A stretch of DNA of 64,000 nucleotides. It comes from Izhakiella capsodis. GTDB lineage: Bacteria > Pseudomonadota > Gammaproteobacteria > Enterobacterales > Enterobacteriaceae. Below are positions 8,950-17,436 of the stretch, one piece after another. Within the stretch, counting starts at the first letter, position 1. Every line of letters starts with the position of its first letter. The stretch is taken from NCBI RefSeq assembly GCF_900115045.1, contig NZ_FOVC01000007.1, positions 1 through 64,000 of the forward strand. The letters run 5' to 3'. The notes under the pieces were generated by a model that saw only the letters and a program-made list of their open reading frames with translations, had not been told where the DNA came from and made no database searches. A program made the translations under genes and the position numbers.

Positions 8950-10497
8950 ATGGCTGAATCTCAACCGCTATCTGCAAATCCCTGCGGAGCGGAATACCTG
9001 CGGGCGGTACTACGCTCACCAGTGTATGAAGTGGCACAGGTTACGCCACTGCAAAAGATGGAGAAACTTTCTTCTCGTCTGAGCAATACCATTCTGGTTA
9101 AACGCGAAGATCGTCAGCCGGTACACAGCTTTAAGCTACGCGGTGCCTACGCCATGATTGCCAGCTTGAACGAGGAGCAGAAAGCGCGCGGGGTGATCAC
9201 GGCCTCGGCGGGCAATCACGCCCAGGGTGTGGCGCTCTCCGCCACCCGGCTGGGAATTAAATCGCTAATTGTGATGCCGCTGGTTACCGCCGACATCAAG
9301 GTCGATGCGGTGCGCGCCTTTGGCGGCGAAGCGTATCTTTTTGGTGCTAATTTCGATGAGGCAAAAGCCAAAGCCATTGAGCTGGCGCAGGCTGAAGGAT
9401 ATACCTTTGTTCCGCCTTTCGATCATCCGGCGGTCATTGCCGGGCAGGGCACACTCGCCATGGAGTTACTACAGCAGGACGCGCACATCGACCGGGTGTT
9501 TGTACCGGTCGGCGGCGGCGGCCTGGCCGCTGGCGTAGCGGTACTGATTAAGCAGCTGATGCCGCAAATAAAAGTTATAGCAGTTGAAGCGGAGGACTCG
9601 GCTTGTCTGACAGCGGCTCTCCAGTCTGGAGAGCCGGTAGACTTACCGCGCGTCGGACTGTTTGCTGAGGGCGTGGCGGTTAAACGTATCGGTGACGAAA
9701 CTTTCCGCCTTTGCCAGTCACATCTTGACGATATTATTACCGTAGACAGCGATGCTATTTGTGCGGCGATGAAGGATTTATTTGAAGACGTACGTGCGAT
9801 AGCGGAGCCGTCCGGCGCGCTGGCACTGGCCGGAATGAAAAAGTACATTCAGCGGCACAATATCCAGGGTGAACGCCTGGCGCATGTCCTTTCCGGTGCG
9901 AACGTCAACTTCCACGGCCTGCGCTATGTTTCTGAACGTTGCGAGCTGGGTGAGCAGCGCGAAGCGCTGCTGGCAGTGACTATCCCTGAAAAGCAGGGCA
10001 GCTTCCTGAATTTCTGCCAGCTGCTGGGCGGCCGTCAGGTGACCGAGTTCAACTATCGCTATGCCGATGAGAAAGACGCCTGTATTTTCGTTGGCGTACG
10101 TCTGACGCGTGGCCTGCAGGAGCGAGCGGAAATTATCGGCCTGCTACATGGGGGGGGCTATAAAGTTGTCGATCTTTCCGACGATGAAATGGCTAAACTG
10201 CATGTACGCTACATGGTCGGAGGTCGCCCCTCTAAGCCGCTGCATGAGCGGCTTTACAGCTTCGAATTTCCTGAAGCCCCAGGGGCGCTGCTGAAATTTC
10301 TGCAGACACTGGGAACGCACTGGAATATCTCATTGTTTCATTATCGTAGCCACGGTACCGACTACGGCAGGGTGCTGGCGGCGTTTGAGCTGAGCGAAGC
10401 GGAACCGCGTTTTGAGCAGCATCTGACTGCGCTGGGCTATGACTGCCACGATGAAACCAGTAACCCGTCTTTTCGTTTCTTCCTGGCGGGAAACTGA
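8950..10497 (+). CDS. ilvA: Biosynthetic threonine deaminase IlvA
   Basis: A PLP enzyme that deaminates threonine to 2-oxobutyrate, the committed step to isoleucine, inhibited by isoleucine. It has 515 residues against 514 in E. coli. The catalytic domain comes first (PLP lysine in HSFKLRGAYAM near residue 62, glycine loop VGGGGLAAG) and two ACT-like regulatory repeats follow from about residue 330. The start ATG follows GGGAGG located in the last codons of ilvD, so translation is probably coupled. Its stop abuts the stop of the opposing ilvY with no spacer. Confidence 0.97.
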   Translation: MAESQPLSANPCGAEYLRAVLRSPVYEVAQVTPLQKMEKLSSRLSNTILVKREDRQPVHSFKLRGAYAMIASLNEEQKARGVITASAGNHAQGVALSATRLGIKSLIVMPLVTADIKVDAVRAFGGEAYLFGANFDEAKAKAIELAQAEGYTFVPPFDHPAVIAGQGTLAMELLQQDAHIDRVFVPVGGGGLAAGVAVLIKQLMPQIKVIAVEAEDSACLTAALQSGEPVDLPRVGLFAEGVAVKRIGDETFRLCQSHLDDIITVDSDAICAAMKDLFEDVRAIAEPSGALALAGMKKYIQRHNIQGERLAHVLSGANVNFHGLRYVSERCELGEQREALLAVTIPEKQGSFLNFCQLLGGRQVTEFNYRYADEKDACIFVGVRLTRGLQERAEIIGLLHGGGYKVVDLSDDEMAKLHVRYMVGGRPSKPLHERLYSFEFPEAPGALLKFLQTLGTHWNISLFHYRSHGTDYGRVLAAFELSEAEPRFEQHLTALGYDCHDETSNPSFRFFLAGN

Positions 10498-11379
10498 TTA
10501 CAAGATGCTCCAGAATGCCGCAATAAGCGGTTCGCTAAGCCGCTTTTTTTGTACGCAGACGCCCAGCTCGAATGGCGCGACCGAGGTCGCATTGCCCAGC
10601 TCCAGGATGCGGTTTCGTACCGGGTCCGGACTGTTTTCCAGCACTACATCGGGCAGCAGAGCGATACCACAGCCGAGGGCGACCATTGAAACAATCGCCT
10701 CATGGCCGGAAACAGTGGCATAAATTTGTGGATTCGCAATATGTTCACGACGAAACCAGAGATCGATACGATGTCGCGCCGGCCCCTGCTCCGGCAGGAT
10801 AAAGGGGACTTTAGACCAGTCTGGCTTTTCTTCGCTGGCAAGCGTGTGTACCGGGCAGGGTAAGGCCGGTGCAATCAGAATCAGCGGGATCAGCCCCAGC
10901 GCGATAAAGTCGATGCTGGCAGGCAGATTTTCCGGTCGACCGGCAATGGCCATATCGGCCGCGCCGGACTGCACTTTTTCAACAGCATCAGCGGCATCGC
11001 CGGTAGTCAGTTTTATTTCCACCTGTGGCTGTTCGGCGCGAAAACGGTCGAGGATCGGCGGAAGATGACTATAGGCGGCTGTAACGGAGCAAAACAGATG
11101 CAGTTCACCGCTGAGCGATGGAGCGTGCTGAGCTATGGCGTGACGCATTTGCTGATATTGCAGCAGCGTTTGCTGGGCGAAGTGTCGCAGCTGTTCGCCA
11201 GACCCGGTTAGCGTCACGGTACGGTTATCGCGCAAAAAAAGAAACTGGCCCAGCTCGTCTTCAATGCGCTGGATCTGGCGTGATAGGGTCGAGGGACTGA
11301 CATGCATGGCACGTGCCGTGCGGCCAAAATGGCGGTTTTCCGCCAGATGAAGAAACAATTTGAGGTCTCGTAAATCCAT
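10498..11379 (-). CDS. ilvY: LysR-type regulator IlvY
   Basis: A transcriptional activator of ilvC that responds to the KARI substrates acetolactate and acetohydroxybutyrate. The 293-residue protein has the LysR winged HTH at residues 1-60 (RHFGRTARAMHVSPSTLSRQ) and a periplasmic-binding-protein-like effector domain with SVTAAYSHLPPILDRFRAEQ, close to E. coli IlvY. It is divergent from ilvC across about 160 bases, the standard arrangement for a LysR regulator and its target, and convergent with ilvA with no gap. Confidence 0.96.
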   Translation of the reverse strand: MDLRDLKLFLHLAENRHFGRTARAMHVSPSTLSRQIQRIEDELGQFLFLRDNRTVTLTGSGEQLRHFAQQTLLQYQQMRHAIAQHAPSLSGELHLFCSVTAAYSHLPPILDRFRAEQPQVEIKLTTGDAADAVEKVQSGAADMAIAGRPENLPASIDFIALGLIPLILIAPALPCPVHTLASEEKPDWSKVPFILPEQGPARHRIDLWFRREHIANPQIYATVSGHEAIVSMVALGCGIALLPDVVLENSPDPVRNRILELGNATSVAPFELGVCVQKKRLSEPLIAAFWSIL

Positions 11380-11398
11380 GCGCAGCCTACCGGGTTAT

Positions 11399-11448
11399 TG
11401 TTGTAATTATTGCAACATAGTGTTGTCAATATATCAATTTAAGCAACA
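11399..11448. promoter_or_regulatory. Candidate IlvY operators between ilvY and ilvC
   Basis: Two tandem inverted repeats with identical arms TGTTG and CAACA lie in the ilvY-ilvC gap: 11399-11417 (9-base spacer) and 11421-11448 (18-base spacer). IlvY in E. coli binds two neighbouring operators here, so these are the likely sites. The assignment rests on position and symmetry. Confidence 0.65.
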
Positions 11449-11538
11449 TATTTCCTGTCATATTATGGAGATATTTCCGGCAGCGCCGCGTATCGTGCTA
11501 CAGACACAATAATGGCAAACACTAATAACGAGGGATCC

Positions 11539-13014
11539 ATGGCTAATTACTTCAACACGCTGAACCTGCGCAATCAGTTAGCGCAATTAGGGAAATGTCG
11601 CTTCATGACGCGCGATGAATTCGCCGATGAAGCCAGCTATCTTAAAGGGAAAAAAGTGGTCATCGTGGGCTGTGGTGCTCAGGGTCTCAATCAGGGACTG
11701 AATATGCGCGATTCCGGCCTGGATATCTCCTACGCCCTGCGCCCTGAAGCCATTGCTGAGAAGCGCGCTTCATGGCGCAAAGCCAGTGAAAACGGCTTTA
11801 AAGTGGGTACCTACGAGGCGCTGATCCCGCAAGCCGATCTGGTAGTCAACCTGACGCCGGACAAACAGCACTCTTCGGTTGTTAAGGCCGTTCAGCCACT
11901 AATGAAAGATGGGGCGGCGCTGGGCTATTCTCATGGCTTTAACATTGTTGAAGTGGGCGAAAACATCCGTAAAGACATCACGGTTATCATGGTGGCGCCT
12001 AAGTGTCCGGGGACCGAAGTTCGCGAAGAGTATAAGCGCGGTTTCGGCGTACCGACGTTGATAGCTGTCCATCCGGAAAACGATCCTAAAGGTGAAGGTA
12101 TGGCGCTGGCGAAAGCCTGGGCTGCCGCAACGGGCGGTCACCGCGCTGGCGTACTGGAATCATCTTTCGTGGCGGAAGTGAAATCCGACCTGATGGGTGA
12201 GCAAACCATCCTGTGCGGTATGCTACAGGCCGGTTCTTTACTGTGCTTTGATAAGCTGGTGGCTGAAGGCACCGACCCGGCCTATGCCGAAAAACTGGTT
12301 CAGTTCGGCTGGGAAACTATCACTGAATCGCTGAAATTTGGCGGCATTACGCTGATGATGGATCGTCTGTCCAACCCGGCCAAGCTGCGCGCTTACGCAC
12401 TGTCTGAGCAGCTGAAAACCATCATGGCGCCGCTGTTCCAGAAACACATGGACGACATTATTGCCGGTGACTTTTCCGCAGGGATGATGGCGGACTGGGC
12501 CAATGATGACAGAAACCTGCTGACATGGCGCGAAGAGACCGGAAAAACGGCGTTTGAAACGGCACCACAATTTGAAGGTAAAATCGCCGAGCAGGATTAT
12601 TATGACCAGGGCGTGCTGATGATCGCTATGGTTAAAGCGGGGGTTGAGCTGGCGTTTGAAACGATGGTTGATGCTGGCATTATCGAAGAGTCGGCTTATT
12701 ACGAATCGCTACATGAGCTGCCGCTGATTGCTAATACCATTGCTCGTAAACGTCTGTACGAAATGAACGTGGTTATCTCCGATACCGCAGAATATGGTAA
12801 CTATCTGTTTTCATTTGCCGCCGTTCCATTGCTGAAAGATTTCATGGGGACGTTGCAGGCGGGGGATTTGGGCAAAGCGGTTGCCGGAAGTGCCGTGGAC
12901 AACGCCCAGCTGCGCGACGTTAACGAAGCGATCCGCAACCATCCAATCGAAGTGGTTGGTCGCAAACTGCGTGGCTATATGACTGATATGAAACGCATTG
13001 CTGTTGCCGGATAA
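11539..13014 (+). CDS. ilvC: Ketol-acid reductoisomerase IlvC (class II)
   Basis: An NADPH- and Mg-dependent enzyme that isomerises and reduces acetohydroxy acids in valine and isoleucine synthesis. It has 491 residues, the long class II form typical of enterobacteria, with the Rossmann motif VVIVGCGAQGLNQGLNMRDS and two knotted C-terminal domains. I chose the ATG at 11539 (MANYFNTLNL, identical to E. coli) preceded by GAGGGA, rather than an in-frame ATG nine codons earlier. It is transcribed away from ilvY and ended by a strong terminator. Confidence 0.97.
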   Translation: MANYFNTLNLRNQLAQLGKCRFMTRDEFADEASYLKGKKVVIVGCGAQGLNQGLNMRDSGLDISYALRPEAIAEKRASWRKASENGFKVGTYEALIPQADLVVNLTPDKQHSSVVKAVQPLMKDGAALGYSHGFNIVEVGENIRKDITVIMVAPKCPGTEVREEYKRGFGVPTLIAVHPENDPKGEGMALAKAWAAATGGHRAGVLESSFVAEVKSDLMGEQTILCGMLQAGSLLCFDKLVAEGTDPAYAEKLVQFGWETITESLKFGGITLMMDRLSNPAKLRAYALSEQLKTIMAPLFQKHMDDIIAGDFSAGMMADWANDDRNLLTWREETGKTAFETAPQFEGKIAEQDYYDQGVLMIAMVKAGVELAFETMVDAGIIEESAYYESLHELPLIANTIARKRLYEMNVVISDTAEYGNYLFSFAAVPLLKDFMGTLQAGDLGKAVAGSAVDNAQLRDVNEAIRNHPIEVVGRKLRGYMTDMKRIAVAG

Positions 13015-13030
13015 GTCACAATAAAAATAA

Positions 13031-13061
13031 AAAAGCGTCCCCTCAGCCGGACGCTTTTTTT
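13031..13061 (+). terminator. Rho-independent terminator of ilvC
   Basis: AAAAGCGTCC pairs with GGACGCTTTT around CCTCAGCC, ending in a run of seven T. It lies 16 bases after the ilvC stop. The 237 bases between here and the next gene show no ORF or RNA that I can recognise. Confidence 0.93.
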
Positions 13062-13298
13062 ATGGCTGGCTTTGTTAAACAACAGCTAATGATCGATACC
13101 TGCTAAAGTGCCGTGACCGCAGTTTGTGGTAGTTGGTGCCATATTTGCAGTACCAGCGTACCGCTGACAGGATGCTGTTACGACTAAAATGTCGGTCCTT
13201 TTACAGGTTTATGAGTACCGTTACTGGTGAACACGCCAGTTAAGTTCACCAGCATTGCGATGGTTATCACTGTGACATTTCGTCGATGCCAGTATTCA

Positions 13299-14558
13299 CT
13301 ACTTATTCTGACTCAGTTGATCAGTGATTTGACTGGCCACGCTGAATAGAAATTTCCAGTCGCTATCAGCATCTGAATTTACAAATGACGAGTTGACAGC
13401 GATGACGATATTTTTCTCTGGATCAATATAGACCAGTTGCCCATTAATCCCTTCTGCAGAGATAATCTGTTCCTTATCACCAATAAACCACCAGAAATGG
13501 TTATAGCCTTGCTCATAGGATATTTTTTTACCATAATCGCCCGCATCCCATGCCTTTTTATTACCTTTATCTTTAATTAAGTTAGCCAACCCCGGACTGT
13601 CAAATCGTGGGGTATTACCCGTAACCGTATTCAGAACCACCTGACCTAACCGCGCGATATCTCGAGTAGTGGCGCTCATACCTGCACCACAAAAGGTTTG
13701 TCCTTTGTTATCCAGTAAGATAAAAGCATCCCGCTCAGCGCCTATTTTTTTCCAGACATTGTCTTCAATGATCTGCCATGCAGGTTTATTAGCGACTTTT
13801 TCTGCAATCAGACACATCACATCGGTATTGACTGTTGCATAGTTAAACTGACTCCCCTGTGGATGAGCGGCTTTTTTTATACCGCGAAGAAAAGCCAGTA
13901 GACCTGGTGGGTTTTGTTCACCAGGTATGAAATTGCCGGCAGCCAGATAACGATTAAATCCACTGTCAGGTTTAGCATAATCTTCATCGTACTGGAGGGA
14001 AGTCGTCATTGCGGCTACCTGAGAAACTTTGGCGTCTCCCCAAGCGCTGTGGGCCAATTCAGGTAAGTAATGGCTGACCTGCGCATCTGGATCGATTTTC
14101 CCACTGTCAATCAGCGGCTGAATGGCCAGCCAACTCACCGACTTTGTCACGGAGTTTAGCTGGTGACGTGTATACTCTGTCTGGCCATTAAAATACTTTT
14201 CGAAACGAATGTTTCCCTTCTCTAAAACCACTACGCTATCTATTTTTCGGTGGTTGCCAATTTTACCCAAAGGATAGCTTTCATTGCCATCCTTAATGAT
14301 CAAATTATCTAGCGATGACGGAACGGTATTGAGTTTCCAGATGTGATTTCCATTAAAAAGCGTAGCGTTGGGGTATAATTTCCCCATATTTTGATAGGTC
14401 ACGCGATTATCAGGAAAGTAAAAACCATTATGATGAGCAATAACTGATTGCTGCTGTGAAAAAGTATTCGTTATCTCTTCATCGCTACAGTAGCCTTTAG
14501 CAATCGGCAGCGTAGCAATTAACAGGCATAATAATCTTATCATTAGTAATTTATCCAT
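13299..14558 (-). CDS. Serine hydrolase of the beta-lactamase / NylB-like family
   Basis: A secreted serine hydrolase of the penicillin-binding-protein-like superfamily. From the chosen start (MDKLLMIRLLCLLIATLPIA) it has a signal peptide; further in-frame starts exist upstream (ATG at 14588, TTG at 14612), and none has a clear ribosome binding site. The SxxK motif is SVTK (in HQLNSVTKSVSW), the second motif is NYATVNTD as in 6-aminohexanoate-dimer hydrolase (NylB) relatives, and the third lies in EGINGQLVYIDP near the C-terminus. The natural substrate is unknown; this is not evidence of antibiotic resistance. The gene looks richer in A+T than the ilv genes and sits next to a broken ppiC, which fits acquisition at a rearrangement point. 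Confidence 0.8.
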   Translation of the reverse strand: MDKLLMIRLLCLLIATLPIAKGYCSDEEITNTFSQQQSVIAHHNGFYFPDNRVTYQNMGKLYPNATLFNGNHIWKLNTVPSSLDNLIIKDGNESYPLGKIGNHRKIDSVVVLEKGNIRFEKYFNGQTEYTRHQLNSVTKSVSWLAIQPLIDSGKIDPDAQVSHYLPELAHSAWGDAKVSQVAAMTTSLQYDEDYAKPDSGFNRYLAAGNFIPGEQNPPGLLAFLRGIKKAAHPQGSQFNYATVNTDVMCLIAEKVANKPAWQIIEDNVWKKIGAERDAFILLDNKGQTFCGAGMSATTRDIARLGQVVLNTVTGNTPRFDSPGLANLIKDKGNKKAWDAGDYGKKISYEQGYNHFWWFIGDKEQIISAEGINGQLVYIDPEKNIVIAVNSSFVNSDADSDWKFLFSVASQITDQLSQNK

Positions 14559-14893
14559 AATTAAAAGTTGAATTGACTTGCATGACATAGCAACGCTGCA
14601 AAGTGTAGTCAAAATTCAGGCATGGGTAGTTATCATATGTTAATAACGTGCAGTGGCTGGCAATATCATTAAAAAATGACAACGAGGCTTGGCAAGGTGA
14701 GAATTAAATAAGCGAGATTTTTTTAAAAAATGTCAAGTTATCCTGGTCACTGCTATTAGCAATAATTCGCGCTGATACGAACAAACTTTTGCTGACGACA
14801 TATCTGCCGAGTGGGCAGCTGAATCAAACCCCACTGGCCTGTCTGGAGTGAGGAAATTGTCTTTTATCATAAGCAAATGTATGCCGCTCAAAT
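14559..14893. other. Gap between serine hydrolase and ppiC relic
   Basis: About 335 bases, AT-rich near the hydrolase gene. It probably includes the hydrolase promoter and the point where ppiC was cut. I see no ORF, RNA or repeat that I would call. Confidence 0.4.
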
Positions 14894-15013
14894 TTATGGC
14901 CGAACGATTTTTCGTGGTTCGGTGCCACAGAGTCGCCTGATTTGCTTAAGCAGCTGTTGCGCCCGTTTTTGTTCTTTAACAAGGATATGCAGAGCGGCTG
15001 CGTTTTTTGCCAT
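14894..15013 (-). pseudogene. ppiC: Truncated ppiC (parvulin-type peptidyl-prolyl isomerase C)
   Basis: The reading frame starts [20 protein letters not shown] and continues through LLKQIRR, matching the first ~27 residues of E. coli PpiC ([20 protein letters not shown]). After QIRR the sequence loses similarity and stops at codon 40, while PpiC is 93 residues long. The catalytic core and the PPIase motifs GGDLGEF and QFGYHII are missing. In E. coli intact ppiC lies on this strand between ilvC and rep, so this is a relic in the ancestral place. The deletion is most simply tied to the neighbouring foreign-looking gene. Confidence 0.82.
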
Positions 15014-15118
15014 GATCGTAACCTGTGTGTTGGTTATACTAGGCCGCGTCCTGCCTGTCATACCGTACGCGGCAAGCGAGATACTATCCCAGCCACCTGT
15101 CATGAGCGAATCCTGGTT

Positions 15119-17143
15119 ATGCGTTTAAACCCTGGTCAACAACAAGCCGTCGAATTTGTCACCGGACCTTGTCTGGTGCTGGCCGGTGCCGGGTCAGGAA
15201 AAACGCGCGTGATAACCAATAAAATCGCCCACCTTATTCGTGAATGTGGCTATCAGGCTCGCCATATTGCCGCAGTGACCTTTACCAATAAAGCGGCGCG
15301 TGAGATGAAAGCGCGTGTCGCCCAGACTCTGGGGCGCAAAGAGGCGCGCGGGCTGGTGATTTCCACTTTTCATACCTTGGGACTGGACATTATCAAACGC
15401 GAATACGCCGCGCTGGGAATGAAATCCAACTTTTCGCTGTTTGACGATCAGGACCAGATGGCATTGCTAAAAGAGCTGACCGCACAGTGGCTGGAAGAGG
15501 ATAAGACGCTGCTGCAGCAACTGATATCCACGATCTCTAATTGGAAAAATGATCTTGTGGATCCGGCCGGTGCCGCATCGCTGGCACGCTCAGAGCGCGA
15601 CAACATTTTTGCTCACTGTTATGGCCTCTATCATGCCCACCTGAAATCCTGCAACGTACTTGATTTTGACGATCTAATCCTGCTGCCAACCCTGTTGCTG
15701 CAACGCAATGAGGCGGTGCGCGAACGCTGGCAGCAGCGCATTCGCTATCTGCTGGTGGACGAATATCAGGACACCAACACCAGTCAGTACGAGCTGGTAA
15801 AGTTGTTGGTTGGCCACCGGGCGCGGTTTACGGTCGTGGGTGATGATGATCAGTCAATCTATTCCTGGCGCGGAGCGCGTCCGCAGAATCTGGCGTTACT
15901 CAATCAGGATTTTCCGGCGTTGCAGGTCATAAAGCTCGAACAGAACTACCGGTCTACCCAGCGCATCCTTAAAGCGGCAAATATCCTGATTGCCAATAAC
16001 CCTCACGTTTTCGAAAAAAAACTGTTCTCTGAGTTGGGTTACGGCGCGGAGTTGAAAGTGGTCACCGCTAACAATGAAGACCATGAAGCCGAGCGGGTTG
16101 TCGGTGAGTTGATCGCGCATCACTTTATTAACAAAACCCAGTATAAGGATTACGCCATCTTGTATCGCGGCAATCATCAGTCGCGGGTCTTCGAAAAGAT
16201 GTTGATGCAAAACCGTCTCCCTTACCGTATCTCTGGTGGTACTTCCTTTTTTTCGCGTCCGGAAATTAAAGATCTGCTGGCCTATCTGCGCATACTGACT
16301 AACGCTGACGACGACAGCGCCTTTTTGCGTATCGTCAACACCCCCCGGCGTGAGATTGGCCCGGCAACGCTGCAAAAGCTGGGCGACTGGGCGATGGCAC
16401 GAAATAAAAGCTTGTTTACTGCCAGCTTTGATATCGGTCTGCAACAGACGTTAAACGGTCGCAACCTCGAATCATTACAGCGTTTTACTCTCTGGCTGCG
16501 TGAGATTGCGGCCCTGGCAGAGCGCGAACCGATCAACGCGGTGCGTGATTTAATTCGCTGCATGGATTATCAAAGCTGGCTGTTTGAGACCTCTGCCAGC
16601 CCGAAAGCGGCTGAAATGCGGATGAAAAATGTTGATACGCTGTTTAGCTGGATGACGGAGATGCTCGAAGGCACCGATCTTGATGAGCCGATGACCCTGG
16701 CACAGGTGGTTACGCGTTTTACGCTGCGTGACATGTTGGAGCGCGGCGAAGGTGATGAAGATACCGATCAGGTGCAGCTGATGACGCTACATGCCTCGAA
16801 AGGGCTGGAGTTTCCCTATGTTTTTCTGGTGGGGATGGAAGAGGGGCTTTTGCCGCATCAGAGCAGCATCGATGAAAGCAATGTTGATGAGGAGCGGCGT
16901 CTGGCCTATGTCGGGATAACCCGTGCGCAAAGAGAACTCACTTTTATGCTCTGTCGTGAACGCCGTCAGTACGGTGAGCTGATCCGGCCCGAACCCAGCC
17001 GCTTTTTACTTGAACTGCCGCAGGATGATCTACAGTGGGAAACCGAGCGTAAGGTCGTCAGCCCGGAGCAGCGGATGAAAACCGGCCAGAGTCGGGTTGC
17101 CGGATTACGCGCGATGCTGGATAAATCGCGCGGCGCTGGCTAA
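15119..17143 (+). CDS. rep: ATP-dependent DNA helicase Rep
   Basis: A superfamily 1A 3'-5' helicase that works with the replisome to clear proteins from DNA and restart stalled forks. The 674-residue protein (E. coli 673) starts MRLNPGQQQAVEFVTGP and has Walker A GAGSGKTRV, motif II VDEYQDTN, motif III VGDDDQSIYSWRGARP, motif V TLHASKGLEFPYVF and motif VI RRLAYVGITRAQ. The frame is open 59 codons further upstream, but the ATG at 15119 matches the family start. In E. coli gppA/rhlB follow; here the kdp operon does. Confidence 0.97.
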   Translation: MRLNPGQQQAVEFVTGPCLVLAGAGSGKTRVITNKIAHLIRECGYQARHIAAVTFTNKAAREMKARVAQTLGRKEARGLVISTFHTLGLDIIKREYAALGMKSNFSLFDDQDQMALLKELTAQWLEEDKTLLQQLISTISNWKNDLVDPAGAASLARSERDNIFAHCYGLYHAHLKSCNVLDFDDLILLPTLLLQRNEAVRERWQQRIRYLLVDEYQDTNTSQYELVKLLVGHRARFTVVGDDDQSIYSWRGARPQNLALLNQDFPALQVIKLEQNYRSTQRILKAANILIANNPHVFEKKLFSELGYGAELKVVTANNEDHEAERVVGELIAHHFINKTQYKDYAILYRGNHQSRVFEKMLMQNRLPYRISGGTSFFSRPEIKDLLAYLRILTNADDDSAFLRIVNTPRREIGPATLQKLGDWAMARNKSLFTASFDIGLQQTLNGRNLESLQRFTLWLREIAALAEREPINAVRDLIRCMDYQSWLFETSASPKAAEMRMKNVDTLFSWMTEMLEGTDLDEPMTLAQVVTRFTLRDMLERGEGDEDTDQVQLMTLHASKGLEFPYVFLVGMEEGLLPHQSSIDESNVDEERRLAYVGITRAQRELTFMLCRERRQYGELIRPEPSRFLLELPQDDLQWETERKVVSPEQRMKTGQSRVAGLRAMLDKSRGAG

Positions 17144-17243
17144 AAGAGAACCTGTTTTTTCCACCCTCTCTTCCTTAGGGTGCAGGCGGTTAATTATCAG
17201 CCTTTGAACCCTACGATGTCGCTTGACGTGCCGCCTGACTCCC

Positions 17244-17275
17244 CTTTTTTATACTTTTTTTACGCCCTGCCCGCG
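17244..17275 (+). promoter_or_regulatory. KdpE-box-like operator upstream of kdpF
   Basis: CTTTTTTATACTTTTTTTAC followed by GCCCTGCCCGC closely resembles, from memory, the T-rich KdpE binding site before E. coli kdpFABC. It lies about 75-100 bases before kdpF. Its retention implies control by a KdpE-type response regulator, although no kdpE gene follows kdpD. Confidence 0.65.
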
Positions 17276-17346
17276 AGTTTTTACACCTATTTTATGGTCG
17301 CCTGTTCAGACTGACAGTATCTGAAAAGTGCTGACAGAGGTGAAAA

Positions 17347-17436
17347 ATGAGCATCATAGGAGTTATCGGGATCGCACTGGTGTTTCTGTTGTTGGGCTAT
17401 CTGGTTTACGCCCTGATCAACGCGGAGACATTTTGA
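17347..17436 (+). CDS. kdpF: K+-transporting ATPase small subunit KdpF
   Basis: A 29-residue single-pass membrane peptide (MSIIGVIGIALVFLLLGYLV then YALINAETF), very close to E. coli KdpF of the same length. KdpF stabilises the KdpABC potassium pump in the inner membrane. GAGGTG lies before the start, and its stop shares one base with the kdpA start (TGATG), so the two genes are translationally coupled. Confidence 0.95.
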   Translation: MSIIGVIGIALVFLLLGYLVYALINAETF

